This document shows, one piece after another, positions 47,352 through 58,300 of a stretch of 64,000 nucleotides of DNA (position 1 is its first letter; each line of letters opens with the position of its first letter). This stretch comes from Shuttleworthella satelles DSM 14600. Its GTDB lineage: Bacteria; Bacillota; Clostridia; Lachnospirales; Lachnospiraceae. The translations under genes and the position numbers were made by a program. The notes beneath the pieces are model-generated. The model was not told the DNA's origin, searched no databases, and worked only from the letters and a program-made list of their open reading frames with translations. The stretch spans positions 300,053-364,052 of the forward strand of contig NZ_GG665867.1 in the NCBI RefSeq assembly GCF_000160115.1. Direction: 5' to 3'.

Positions 47352-47428
47352 CGTAAACGCCTCCTTATTCTCTTAAATTATAATGAAATCCTTGAGAATA
47401 AGATGTCAACTTTATTTATACAGCATCA

Positions 47429-48688
47429 AAGCATAACTGTAAGCTGAAAAGACTTGACCATTCTCAAGAACAAGGTTTAGTGAGCGTGCTGCCTCTTGGT
47501 GTAAATAAGATTGAGATAGATAGAGGATTGACAAGCTCATCAACGGCAGTATTTATGCCATTTACCACAGAGGAGCTTTTTATCAATTCAAGTAATAGTC
47601 TTTACTACGGACTAAATGCCCTAAGCCATAACCTGATTATGGCAGATAGAAAGAAATTAAAGAACCCAAACGGTCTAATCCTCGGAACTCCGGGCAGCGG
47701 TAAATCCTTTAGTGCCAAAAGAGAAATGGCAAATGCGATTTTAGTAACAGATGATGATGTGATTATCTGCGATCCGGAAGGAGAGTATGGAAACCTTGTA
47801 AGGCAGTTTAAGGGAGAAGTCATTAAGGTCAGCAGTAAGTCAAAGGATTACCTGAATCCCCTTGATATAAATTCAAATTATGGAGATGGGGACGCACCTC
47901 TTAAAGACAAGGCAAACTTTATCATGAGTATGCTTGAGCTTGTAGTAGGTGGCAGTGGTCTTACGGCAGAAGAAAAGTCCGTTATAGATAGATGCCTGCC
48001 TAAAATTTATGAAAAGTATTTTGAAAACCCAGAGCCTTGTAATATGCCAATACTGCAAGACCTATACGATATGTTAAAAGGACAGGAAGAAAAGGTTGGT
48101 AAGAAGCTGGCAACAGAGATGGAAATCTATGTATCAGGTTCTCTTAATGTCTTTAATCACAGGTCAAATGTGGACTTAAATAAGAAGCTCCTTTGTTTTG
48201 ATATTAAAGAACTTGGAAGTCAGCTAAAGAAAATCGGTATGCTTGTTATTCAGGATCAGGTGTGGAATAAGGTGTCACAAAACAGAGGAAACAAGTCTAC
48301 AAGGTACTATATCGACGAGTTTCATTTACTTTTAAAAGATGAGCAGACAGCATCGTATTCGGTTGAGATTTGGAAGCGTTTTAGAAAATGGGGAGGTATC
48401 CCGACAGGTATCACGCAAAATGTCAAAGACCTACTTATGAGTAAGGAAATTGAAAATATCTTTGATAATACGGACTTTGTCTTAATGTTAAATCAGGCTT
48501 CAGGAGATAGAGAAATCTTAGCAAGGAAACTTAAAATCTCACTTCCTCAGCTTAGGTATGTAACTAACTCTAATGAGGGTGAGGGACTACTGTTCTTTGG
48601 AAATACCATTGTGCCTTTCCTTGATAAGTTTCCGAAAGATACAATCCTTTATCAGAAGATGACTACCAAGCCGGAAGAAGTGAGGTAG
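47429..48688 (+). pseudogene. VirB4/TraE-type conjugation ATPase, N-terminus removed by IS3 (ICE B)
   Basis: 419 codons in frame from the IS edge. KRLDHSQEQGLVSVLPLGVN leads into the ATPase domain with Walker A GTPGSGKSFSAKRE, Walker B RYYIDEFHLLL and GITQNVKDLL. VirB4 energises type IV secretion in conjugation. The N-terminal half is missing, so the protein is probably not functional even if a start at 47480 were used. The stop is four bases before the peptidase gene. The same IS cuts the ICE A copy 1,178 bases further downstream. Confidence 0.87.
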
Positions 48689-48691
48689 CCT

Positions 48692-50824
48692 ATGGGAAAG
48701 AAGCTGAAAAAGGACTTTAAGGAAAGGCACAAGGCAAGCATTGAAAAAGAAATGCTCCATAGTGAAACAAACATTATACCTGAAGAAAGTAAGCTAAAGG
48801 ATACCGATGATTACAGAGGTAAAATCGTTCATGAGAAAGAACGGTTTCAGGATAAAGTGCATGAAAAAACAAGTAAGGTAAGTGCTGATAATGAAAAGTC
48901 TTATGGAACATCCAAGAGAAACGAAAAATATAGAGATTCAGATAAGGGAGACGTAAATTCCGCAATTGAAACGGGAAGATCAGATTATATTACGGAGGTT
49001 AAGGATGAAAAAATCTATGATCCTTTGGGACAAGACCTTGATAATGATGGAATCATAGACAGGTATGATAATGACTTTAGGGATAGCGACTACTTTGAAT
49101 CAACCTATGATGTAGATGACAATCTCCATAAAAAAGATGAGTTTATTGGAAGTTCCTCTAAAAATCATAAGGCTCAAAAGAAAAATTATAAGAGAAAAAA
49201 CTACACCGATAGCCTTTATACAAGAAAAAAGGAAGATGTGCCAAAGGAAAATAAATCTGAAGGTAAAAAGACAGGGAAAGATGTTGCAGGCGAAAAAGAG
49301 TATAGCAGTCTATCAAAAGACCAAAAGAAAAAGCTAAAAAAAGACATGGTAAAGGTATCTGCCCTTTCAGGACTTGCCAAAGGAAGTGAAACGGTAAGAG
49401 ACTACCTTTCTCATGGAAGTGATGAAAATCAAGGCGTAGAGGCAGGAGAAAAGACAGCAGATACAAGCTCAAAACTCATTCATGGCATAAAGAAATATTC
49501 TGATAAGAAAGGAGCTAAAAGAGGCTATGACCTTACAAATAAGGACTATAAAATCAGAAAACGTAAGTCAAAGTTGGAATTTCGTGATGCCAAAAAGGAA
49601 CTGAAAAAGACGGATGAGTATAAAAGAGCAAGTGCATATAAAAGATTTCAAAAGAAAAATCAGGTAAAGGCAGCAATTTCTCGTGAGAATAAGTCAAGGC
49701 TTAGAGATCGAATTAAAGAGGGACTTATCGGAACACTGAAAAGCTCAAAGGATATGATTGTCCGAAAAGCAAAAGGACTAATGCTTATTTTCATAGGTAT
49801 CATTATCTTAGGGACTTTTGTGATTAACTTTGCAGGAACGGGAATGACAGGCTTTATGAATTCTACAAGCTCTGTGCTTACAACAAGCTATTTATCAAAG
49901 CCAAATGTCCTAAGTGAAATCAATCAGAAATTTTCAGATATGGAGGTTGAGCTTCAAAGTGAAGTTGACCATGTGAAAGAAAATTATCCCGGATATGATG
50001 AATATATCTTAAATAATACAGAATATATCGGGCATAATGTCCATGAGCTTTTATCCTACATTACATCAAGGTGTGGAGAGGTAAAGAGTGTATCGGAAGT
50101 AGAATCCATATTAAAAGAATTATTTGATTCCATGTATGACCTTGAGTATAGGGAAGAAATTGAAATCAGATACAGGACGGTTACAAAAACCTATACCGAT
50201 GAAGATGGCAATGAATATACCGAAAGCCACGAAGAACCTTATGAGTATAAAAAACTCATCGTAACGCTTCATAAAAAAGAGATGGACAGCATTATCCGAA
50301 AGGTCTTTGCAAACTATCCCGATAATCTAAAGCACTATGAAGCCTTGTTCCTTGCACAAGGCAATATGGGAGAAGCCTTTGGTAATTCTGACCTTATCAG
50401 TGCAAATGGAGGTATCGGCGGTGGAAAAGAGTATGAGGCATCTACGGAAGTACAAAAGAAGATTGTTAATGCTGCATACATTACGCCATCTCCGGGTGCA
50501 GGCTGGTGTGCCATGTGGGTATCACAGGTCTATCAAAATGCAGGACTTGGATATATAGGCGGGAATGCCTGTGATATGTACCGAAACTATACCTTTACAT
50601 CAGACAGGTCAAAGCTCAAGGTCGGAATGCTTGTGGCAGTCGAAAGCAGCAGTAGCGGAAGCAGTGCAGGGCTTACCTATGGTCATGTAGGTATTTACAT
50701 TGGAGATGGAAAAGTGATTGATAACATCGGTCGAATAAGAGTAACTACCTTAGATGATTGGATAGCAACATTTTGTAAGCACCATCCCGTAGGATTCGGT
50801 TTTCCGCCAAATGTAAAGAAATAG
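48692..50824 (+). CDS. ICE cell-wall peptidase (CHAP/NlpC-like), copy B
   Basis: The intact 710-residue version. Charged N-terminus; DPLGQDLDNDGIIDRYDND loop motif (about 110-128); a lysine-rich region; a transmembrane helix (about 366-385); an extracellular helical part (about 400-510); and a C-terminal peptidase domain with the GWCAMWVSQVY cysteine (about 607) and YGHVGIYIGDG histidine (about 664). It would open peptidoglycan at the transfer site. It contains a 49-codon stretch absent from copy A, and from 49654 its DNA is identical to copy A apart from one base. Confidence 0.9.
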   Translation: MGKKLKKDFKERHKASIEKEMLHSETNIIPEESKLKDTDDYRGKIVHEKERFQDKVHEKTSKVSADNEKSYGTSKRNEKYRDSDKGDVNSAIETGRSDYITEVKDEKIYDPLGQDLDNDGIIDRYDNDFRDSDYFESTYDVDDNLHKKDEFIGSSSKNHKAQKKNYKRKNYTDSLYTRKKEDVPKENKSEGKKTGKDVAGEKEYSSLSKDQKKKLKKDMVKVSALSGLAKGSETVRDYLSHGSDENQGVEAGEKTADTSSKLIHGIKKYSDKKGAKRGYDLTNKDYKIRKRKSKLEFRDAKKELKKTDEYKRASAYKRFQKKNQVKAAISRENKSRLRDRIKEGLIGTLKSSKDMIVRKAKGLMLIFIGIIILGTFVINFAGTGMTGFMNSTSSVLTTSYLSKPNVLSEINQKFSDMEVELQSEVDHVKENYPGYDEYILNNTEYIGHNVHELLSYITSRCGEVKSVSEVESILKELFDSMYDLEYREEIEIRYRTVTKTYTDEDGNEYTESHEEPYEYKKLIVTLHKKEMDSIIRKVFANYPDNLKHYEALFLAQGNMGEAFGNSDLISANGGIGGGKEYEASTEVQKKIVNAAYITPSPGAGWCAMWVSQVYQNAGLGYIGGNACDMYRNYTFTSDRSKLKVGMLVAVESSSSGSSAGLTYGHVGIYIGDGKVIDNIGRIRVTTLDDWIATFCKHHPVGFGFPPNVKK

Positions 50825-51416
50825 GAGGTAACAATTTGAAAAAGGAACTGATAGCAGTAAAAAACAGAATAAAGAAGTTAAAGGATAAAAAGGCTCTGAT
50901 TGATGAAGAATTGGAGCCTTTATTCATTCGTGAAGAAGAGCTTGAAAATGAAGAAATCATTGCCATTTGCAGAAAGAATAACATCACAATCAGCGATTTG
51001 ATGGCAAAGGTAAACAGACAAAAAGCAGAAATGAAAAAGGAGAAAACAAATGAAAACCAGTTTGAAAAAGAATAATAAGTTTTGGACGGTAGCACTTGCG
51101 GTAATTGTAAGTATTAGTTGTATTTTAGGTCTTTGGACGGTTGTTTATGCACAGGAGCAAAAATCTGAAGCTCCAACAAAAAACGAAGCTGTTCAAACGG
51201 AAGTTGAAGTAAATGTAAGGTATATCTTTGAAGATGAAAAGGTCTTTAAGGAAGAAAAGATAAAGGCTGAGAAAGGACAACTTATTGATAGCGGAGATCT
51301 TCCAATGCTCCCAGATGATATGAAATTCATTGATGAATTTCTGTTTTATGAGGTAAAGGGAGATGGAAAAGATGAGATTATCCGTAAGGTAGCAAAGATA
51401 GAGGTTAAGGATAAGG
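49654..51416 (+). repeat. Perfect-identity block shared with 1385-3148
   Basis: By eye about 1.76 kb is identical to ICE A, except for the one-base insertion in A near 1914. The flanks on both sides carry frequent substitutions (first differences at 1384 and 3149 of copy A). This is consistent with a gene-conversion or recombination tract. Confidence 0.75.
50836..51075 (+). CDS. DUF4315 family ICE protein, copy B
   Basis: 79 residues, TTG start behind GGAGG, identical to copy A (2568-2807). It overlaps the next gene by 26 bases. It is inside the perfect-identity block. Confidence 0.85.
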   Translation: MKKELIAVKNRIKKLKDKKALIDEELEPLFIREEELENEEIIAICRKNNITISDLMAKVNRQKAEMKKEKTNENQFEKE

Positions 51417-52531
51417 AAACGCAGACAGAGCTTTCTAAAGACGATATTTCAAAAATAGAAAAAGAGGCAAAAGAGCTTCAGGATAAACTTGATAAGTTAA
51501 ATTGCGAACTTAAGGACAAAGACAAATTAAGTGATAAGCAAAAGAATAAAATTAAAGACCTTGAAGATGAAATTGATAGCCTGAAAGAAAAAATGAAGAA
51601 AGATAAGGGAAATAAGGACTTATCAGAAGATATGAAAAAGGAAATAGATAAGCTGACGGAAAAGGTGAAAGAGCTTGAGAAAAAGGCAACTGAAACAAAT
51701 AAAGCTCCTGTAACATCACAATCAGTTACACCGATTAGTCCTATTTCCGGAATTAAGACAAGTTCAGGTATTTCTCCTCAAACACCACAGACTTCTGTAA
51801 GTAGTACAGGTAAAGGCTCATCGGATTCGGTAAGCTCAGGTAATACTACAAAGGATACCGGCAAAGGCAAAACGGAAGTAAAGGAGAAAGAAAAGGAAGT
51901 TCGCTATCCCAATAAGTTGACGGCAAAAGCTCCTGCGAATAACAGTCAGGATTCATCAATGGGGTCTGCAAGTAAGAGTGTAAACACCAACAAGGGAGTA
52001 GCTTCATCTCCGTCAAAGGCGAGAGCATCCGTTACGGAGAATAAAGATAATGCAAATAAGGAGTATCCGATTCATCATGGAGATAGCAGCGATAACAAAG
52101 AAACGGATCAGTATTCGGCAGATGCAAGGCAGTTTATTACCTTTCAAACGAAAAACGGTAAGACCTTTTATTTAATCATCAATCATGATGAAGATAGTGA
52201 GAATGTAATGCTTCTTACGGAAGTATCTGAAGATGATCTCTTAAACATGGTGGAGAAAAAAGAAGCACCAAAGCAGGAAGTAGTAAAAGAAGAACCTGTT
52301 AAGGAAGAAGTAAAGCCTGAGAAGAAGGACGAAAAGGGTAATTTAGGAACCTATATTATTTTGCTTCTTGTATTAGGCGGAGCATTAGGAGCAGGCTACT
52401 ATTTTAAGGTTGTGAAAAAGAAAGAAGATAAAGAACTTGAAGCCTTAGAGGAGGAAGATGATGATTTCTTTTCTGAATCTGAAAGCGAGGAAGAAATAAA
52501 TGATGCAGATGAAGTAGAAGATGAAGAATAA
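51050..52531 (+). CDS. DUF4366 family membrane protein, copy B
   Basis: 493 residues with the same topology as copy A: signal/anchor helix, extracellular domain, coiled coil, Ser/Thr-rich linker, C-terminal transmembrane helix and acidic tail. Differences concentrate in the linker (about 290-335) and a few tail positions, with one residue less overall. A channel or surface-scaffold role in conjugation is inferred from topology and context. Confidence 0.85.
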   Translation: MKTSLKKNNKFWTVALAVIVSISCILGLWTVVYAQEQKSEAPTKNEAVQTEVEVNVRYIFEDEKVFKEEKIKAEKGQLIDSGDLPMLPDDMKFIDEFLFYEVKGDGKDEIIRKVAKIEVKDKETQTELSKDDISKIEKEAKELQDKLDKLNCELKDKDKLSDKQKNKIKDLEDEIDSLKEKMKKDKGNKDLSEDMKKEIDKLTEKVKELEKKATETNKAPVTSQSVTPISPISGIKTSSGISPQTPQTSVSSTGKGSSDSVSSGNTTKDTGKGKTEVKEKEKEVRYPNKLTAKAPANNSQDSSMGSASKSVNTNKGVASSPSKARASVTENKDNANKEYPIHHGDSSDNKETDQYSADARQFITFQTKNGKTFYLIINHDEDSENVMLLTEVSEDDLLNMVEKKEAPKQEVVKEEPVKEEVKPEKKDEKGNLGTYIILLLVLGGALGAGYYFKVVKKKEDKELEALEEEDDDFFSESESEEEINDADEVEDEE

Positions 52532-52567
52532 ACGCACCTAAAAACATATTATTTTGGGTGCAAAGTT

Positions 52568-52595
52568 AGGGCGGGAGAGTAACATCTTTCGCCCT
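52568..52595 (+). terminator. Hairpin between DUF4366 and topB (copy B)
   Basis: AGGGCG / CGCCCT stem followed by ATTTTGATTT, identical to copy A. Confidence 0.5.
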
Positions 52596-52625
52596 ATTTT
52601 GATTTATAACAGGAGGAAAACACAG

Positions 52626-54332
52626 ATGAAGTTAGTTATTGCAGAAAAGCCGAGTGTTGCAATCTCCATTGCAAAGGTTATTGGAGCAAATAAAAAGAAA
52701 GACGGATATTATGAAGGAAACGGATATAGGGTGAGCTGGTGCGTTGGACACCTAATTCAAATGGCAAATCCAGATGCTTATGATGAAAAGTACGCCAAGT
52801 GGAATATGGCGGACTTACCGATTATTCCAAGAGAATATAAGTATGAGGTGGCAAAGGCAACTAAGAAGCAGTTTAACATCCTTAAAAAGCTGATGAATGG
52901 TAAAGAGATTGATATGGTTATCAATGCCTGCGACGCAGGTCGTGAGGGAGAAGCTATCTTTAGGCTTGTATATAATCAAGTGAATTGTAAAAAGAAGATG
53001 AAACGCCTTTGGATTTCTTCAATGGAAGATAGTGCCATTAAAGAGGGTTTTGATAACCTAACAGACGGAAAAGACTATGATAATCTCTTTGAATCGGCAC
53101 AGGCAAGAGCTATTGCGGATTGGTTAGTCGGAATGAATATTAGTAGGCTCTACTCTTGTCTGTATCAGCAAAATTACAGTGTTGGCAGAGTGCAGACACC
53201 TACTCTTGCCATGATCGTAAAAAGAGATGATGAGATAGCAAATTATCAGAAAGAAAAATATTACACAGTAGAGCTTTCTATGAACGGCTTTACATTATCG
53301 ACAGACAAAATTGGTGATGAAATAACCGCAGAGCAGCTTATTAATTTAATAGGCGATAATATTGAAATAACCGATGTCATTCAGAAAGAAAAGATTACTA
53401 AACCTGATTTACCCTTTGACCTTACAACACTTCAAAGAGAGTGCAATAAGTATTTCGGATATAGTGCCAAGCAGACACTTGATTATGCCCAAAGCCTTTA
53501 TGAGAAAAAGCTCATCACCTATCCAAGAACAGACAGCAGATGTTTAACAGAGGATATGATTGTAAGTACGGTCAATAACATTTTGGGTAAAAATGACTTT
53601 GATACAGAGCGTATTAATGTAGTATTTGATTCTAAAAAGGTTACAGATCATCACGCTATTATTCCGACAGTAAGCTCACTGAGTGAAGGTTTATCAGGCA
53701 TTCCTGAGAGTGAAGCAAAGGTATATAGGCTTATATCTAATAAGCTCCACGCAAGTGTGGGCTATCCGCTTATTGAAAATACAACAAAGATTGTAGCTTC
53801 ATTTGACGGTTTTGAATTTACAAGTTCAGGTAAGATAATTAAGGATGAAGGCTTTAGCAAATACCTTAAAGAATACAAATCAAAAAAGAGTGAAGATGCT
53901 GTATTGCCCGATGTAAGTGTTGGTGATGTTTTGAGCGTTGAAAATAAAGAGGTTAAAGAAAAATTTACCCAATCTCCGAAACACTTTACTGAAGATACGC
54001 TCTTAAAGTCTATGGAGATTGCGGGAAATGATGCCTTAGAAAAAGGTGTAGAGGTGGAAAGAAAAGGTCTTGGCACTCCGGCAACAAGGGCAGGAATTAT
54101 TGAAAATCTAATCTTTAAGAGATTTGTCGAAAGAGATAAGAAGAATCTAATTGCAACGCATAAGGGGATCAGCCTTGTAACGATTGTAGCAGATACCTTT
54201 AAGTCGGCAGAAACGACAGCAAAGTGGGAAATGGAATTATCGGATATTGCTCAGGGTAAATCCTCTAAGAAAGAATTTTTAGATGCGATTGAAAATGAGA
54301 TAAAAGAAGCGGTTTTGACATATCGCAAGTAA
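52626..54332 (+). CDS. topB: DNA topoisomerase III of the ICE, copy B
   Basis: 568 residues with the TOPRIM motif CDAGREGE (about 104-111) and active-site YPRTDSR. The ATG at 52626 behind AGGAGG is preferred over the longer frame from 52554. Divergence from copy A is concentrated in the first 150 and last 60 residues plus a patch near 230-250, while the middle is almost unchanged. Confidence 0.93.
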   Translation: MKLVIAEKPSVAISIAKVIGANKKKDGYYEGNGYRVSWCVGHLIQMANPDAYDEKYAKWNMADLPIIPREYKYEVAKATKKQFNILKKLMNGKEIDMVINACDAGREGEAIFRLVYNQVNCKKKMKRLWISSMEDSAIKEGFDNLTDGKDYDNLFESAQARAIADWLVGMNISRLYSCLYQQNYSVGRVQTPTLAMIVKRDDEIANYQKEKYYTVELSMNGFTLSTDKIGDEITAEQLINLIGDNIEITDVIQKEKITKPDLPFDLTTLQRECNKYFGYSAKQTLDYAQSLYEKKLITYPRTDSRCLTEDMIVSTVNNILGKNDFDTERINVVFDSKKVTDHHAIIPTVSSLSEGLSGIPESEAKVYRLISNKLHASVGYPLIENTTKIVASFDGFEFTSSGKIIKDEGFSKYLKEYKSKKSEDAVLPDVSVGDVLSVENKEVKEKFTQSPKHFTEDTLLKSMEIAGNDALEKGVEVERKGLGTPATRAGIIENLIFKRFVERDKKNLIATHKGISLVTIVADTFKSAETTAKWEMELSDIAQGKSSKKEFLDAIENEIKEAVLTYRK

Positions 54333-54335
54333 GAC

Positions 54336-54385
54336 AGCACTAATTTCAGCGTGGAAAAAATGCTTTAAAAATGCTATAATGCAAA
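54336..54385 (+). promoter_or_regulatory. Conserved promoter of the topB-helicase cargo slot (copy B)
   Basis: TTTCAGCGTGGA then TATAAT at 54375-54380. It parallels 6071-6120 in copy A although the gene behind it is unrelated. Confidence 0.5.
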
Positions 54386-54416
54386 GTAATCAATTTAATG
54401 ATTGAGAGGTGATTAT

Positions 54417-55220
54417 ATGTCTAAAATAAATGTTGAAGGTTCAGAAATCAGCATTATTGCCATAGACAATAGAGATTATATTTCTTTAACGGATATGGTT
54501 AGAAATATTGAGAACGGTTCTGCTTTGATTGAAAAGTGGCTCAGAAACAAGAATACAATAGAGTTTTTAGGTATTTGGGAAGAAATGTATAACACGAATT
54601 TTAATTCCCCCGAATTCGAGGGAATTAAAAATGAAGCAGGATTTAACCGTTTTATATTATCGGTCAAGCAATGGGTGGAAAAAACTAATTCTATCGGTAT
54701 CGTTGCGAGAGCAGGAAGATATGGTGGAACTTATGCTCATAAAGATATAGCGTTTGAGTTTGCTTCTTGGGTATCGCCATACTTTAAATTATATTTAATC
54801 AAGGAATTTGAACGCCTAAAGGAAGAAGAACAAAAGAAGTTAGGATGGGATATTAAGAGAAATTTGGCAAAAATCAATTATAGAATTCACACAGATGCCA
54901 TTAAAAACAAACTTGTACCGGATAAACTTTCAAAAGAAAAAATCAATTTTATTTATGCAAGTGAAGCGGATATTCTTAATGTTTCTCTATTTGGAATAAC
55001 AGCTAAGGAGTGGCGTGATGAAAATCCGGATTTAAAAGGCAATATTAGAGATTATGCGGATATATCACAGCTTGTCTGCCTTTCTAATCTTGAGAATCTT
55101 AATGCGGTATTTATAAATGAAGGCATGAGCCAATCTGAAAGATTGGAAAAATTAAATGCAATAGCTATTGAACAAATGAAGATACTATCTGAAAGTGAAT
55201 CAATTAAAAAATTGAAATAG
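54417..55220 (+). CDS. KilA-N domain protein
   Basis: 267 residues. The N-terminal KilA-N domain (about 1-125) has YISLTDMVRNIENGSALIEK, a variable middle, and GRYGGTYAHKDIAFEFASWVSPYFKLYLIKEF, its hallmark. KilA-N is a DNA-binding domain of phage and mobile-element regulators and antirepressors. The C-terminal half is helical and of unknown role (FGITAKEWRDENPDLKGNIRDYA). ATG 54417 behind GAGAGGTG is chosen over TTG 54402. It replaces the AlbA-type regulator of copy A in the same slot. Confidence 0.87.
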   Translation: MSKINVEGSEISIIAIDNRDYISLTDMVRNIENGSALIEKWLRNKNTIEFLGIWEEMYNTNFNSPEFEGIKNEAGFNRFILSVKQWVEKTNSIGIVARAGRYGGTYAHKDIAFEFASWVSPYFKLYLIKEFERLKEEEQKKLGWDIKRNLAKINYRIHTDAIKNKLVPDKLSKEKINFIYASEADILNVSLFGITAKEWRDENPDLKGNIRDYADISQLVCLSNLENLNAVFINEGMSQSERLEKLNAIAIEQMKILSESESIKKLK

Positions 55221-55244
55221 AGTAATAATATTTGGTATATAGCG

Positions 55245-55276
55245 AAGGTGATTAGAGTAAAATCTAACACCTTTTT
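55245..55276 (+). terminator. Terminator closing the cargo slot (copy B)
   Basis: AAGGTG and TTAGA pair with TCTAA and CACCTT, followed by a T run, just before the helicase ribosome site. Confidence 0.75.
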
Positions 55277-55302
55277 TGTTTGTAAAAAAGAAGGAGGTAA
55301 AA

Positions 55303-58300
55303 ATGCGAATAAATGATTTTCATAACATTTTGGAGCTTGTAAAACAAGATGTTTTGCAAAGTGAAATAGAATATCTAAAGCTCCTAAAAGTTGTCGGAAA
55401 CAATCAGAGATATGCTTTTAGAAGCCAGCTTAGTATTTATGATAAAAATCCGAAAGCGACAGCCTGTGCCAAGTTTGACTACTGGAGGGAACGCTTTAAC
55501 CGAACCGTTATGCGAGGTCAAAAGGGTATCCCCATTTTAGAGGACTACGGCACATATAAGAAAGTTGACTATATCTTTGATATAGCTCAGACAGTTTCAA
55601 GAAACAGGGATGTCAATGAAGTGAATCTTTGGAAGTTTGACAAAGAAGTACATCAAGATGTCTTAAAGGAAATGATAAAAAGTGAGGGATATGAGGAAAG
55701 TGAAAGCACCTTAGAAAATATCTTTTCTTTAAGCAGGCTTTACAGTGATGAAAAGATAGATAGCCTTATGAATGAGCTTAGAATAGCAGATGAAGATAGA
55801 ATATCTTTTACAAAGTTTGTGAGGGACTCAATAAGCTATGCAGTTGCTTCAAGATTTCAGCTTGATTATCCTATGGATAAGGAGCTGTTAAGAGAGAATT
55901 TTCAAAGACTTGATAGTATATCTCTTATGAGTCTTGGTGAAACCGTATCGGATATTAGTGGGAATATTATTGATGAAACCATTCAGAAAAGTAAAGAACT
56001 TGATAAAGAGATTTTAAGAGGTAAAGAAGCAGGATATAATAAGATTAGAGAAGAAATTGAGGAGGTAGAAGAAAATGTACTTCGACGAGATGATCAGAAA
56101 AGAAATGAAAACGAGCGAGTTCTCCGAAATGGAGAGTACGGACGAGATAATAGAGAAAATCAGGGAGAATACGCTAAACAGCTTGGAGGAACAGGCGGAC
56201 TTCATGAAAGAATTCCCGAATCCGACTTACGCAGTGATGAGGCTGGATTATCTTTCACAGAGCGAGGAGCAGAGCCACTTCGAGATGCTTTTGGATCTAT
56301 ACAAGGAGAAGAAGCTGACAGGACACCTGATGGATATTCAGAAACAAGCGATAGAGTTTATGAGAAGAGAGAAGCCGAAGCTGATGGCAGCTTGGAAGAT
56401 AGAGGGCGAGAACAATCCGCAGTATGGGGCGATGATTTCAGCTCTCAAAGAAATGACCATCAAGGAAGTAGTGGAGATTTAAAAGACAATACGGATAAAG
56501 AGATTAGAGAAGCTGAAAAGGCTTCTTTTTCTTTACCCGAAAATTCTTATGGACAGATAAGCCTTACTATTCCGCTAACTGAGAAGGATATAGATACCGT
56601 CCTTATTAACGGAGGAAATCACGATGGCAGTAGGCTTCCTGTTATCGCAGAGTTTTCTAAAGGAAAAAGTAATGAAGAATTGGGAGAATACCTCAAAGAT
56701 ACCTTTAGAGGAGGAAACGGATTTTACATTGATGAAAGAGAAGTATCTTCCTGGTATTCGGATAAAGGTATTCATTTAGCTTATGGAACATCGGCAAGAG
56801 AGGATAATACACAAATTTTAAGCTGGCGTGATGCAGCAAGTAGGATAAATGAACTTCTTGACAGAGGTGAGTTTGCTACAAATGTAGAACTTTTAGAGGC
56901 ACAGGACTATGAAAGGGATAGAATTTCAGAATCCTTATGGTATCTAACGCACGATTTAAGCGAAGAAGGAATAGAGCAAGGATATTTCAACTCTTTTGAA
57001 AGAGGTGGTGGCTTTCCGGAAGAAACGAAAAGATTATCTGAAGCATTAAAAAATCCTGAATATCTGAAAGAAACAATCAGGGAATACGAAAGATTTTTAG
57101 AAGGATACAAAGAAAACAGAGATGTACTAAGGTTTCATTATCACAAGGTTGATAGCCTTTATCAAAGACTCAAGGAACTTGAACTGCCACGAAAGGAATA
57201 CAGTACCAATCTGACAGAACTTCCGAAGGTAAAGCCTTTTATTACAGAAGATGAAGTCCTTGAAAGCCTTTCAAGAGGAAGCGGCGTTGATAGAGGAAAA
57301 GAACGAATCACCAAGTTTTTTAAAGAAAATCATACGCTTCAGGAAAAAGCGAACTTCTTAAAAGACGAATATGGAATCGGAGGACATTCCCATGCGGTTT
57401 CAGGGGCAATGGGAAGTGATGAATGGCACGATGCAAAGGGACTTAAATTACAGAAAAATGATTGTAATGATGCGTTTCTTACTTGGACAAGTGTTGCAAA
57501 GCATATCGATGAGCTGCTTTCTAAAAATCTCTATATTGAAGAAACGGAAATAGGAATTAAGTCAGAGATAGAAGAACCACAATATTATTCCAAAGATGAT
57601 CCTGAAAACTTAATGACAGATGAAATGCTTGAAAGAGTACCGGAGCTTTACGTACAGGAGGATGTAGCTTTGGCGGATAAGCAGGTTCATGCTGCATATA
57701 TTATTCCCTTTAGAAGTAACTGGACTTGGTATATGACGGAGTATGACAGGGAAAGCGGCGATGCCTTTGGACTTGTGCTTGGGATTGAGCCTGAATGGGG
57801 ATATTTTAATCTTGAGGAGTTGAAAGAACTAAACGCACAAAGGCTCATTTTAGAAGATTTTCCAAAGACCTTTAGAGAACTTAAAGACAGTGAACTTAAA
57901 AAGCAGATGGATGAGCAGGAGCTTCAGTTTGTCTTTAATGGAGAACTTAGCTTTGAAGATAAAGTAGAGCTTGAAGCACCTGAAGAAACAGAAGAAGATA
58001 CAAAGCGTGACACAGTTCAAGCTACCTTATTTGATTACCTCAAAGAAAGAGAAGAAGTAGAACTGAATGAAAAAGAGGACAGCATTTTAGAAGAGTTTGC
58101 AGTTAAAGCAGGCGATACCGTCTATTTTAATCATGAAGAATATAAAGTCAGAGAAATTTCTAAAAATGAAATCACAGGAAGATATGATTTGTGGCTTGAT
58201 CCGGTAAGAAGTGGAAACCATCAAATTCCGATTGTAGACTTTACAGATAATGAGGACTTGCTGAATAAAATAAGTCTTGAAAGACCGAACTTTATTGTCG

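Larger units (their letters stand above)
46060..47428 (-). mobile_element. IS3-family insertion sequence, copy 2 (complete)
   Basis: Inverted orientation relative to copy 1, same as copy 0. Ends TGATATTGTCAATAATGG at 46060 and ...TTATACAGCATCA at 47428. It interrupts ICE B virB4. No target duplication (ATGCCT left, AAGCAT right). Confidence 0.92.
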
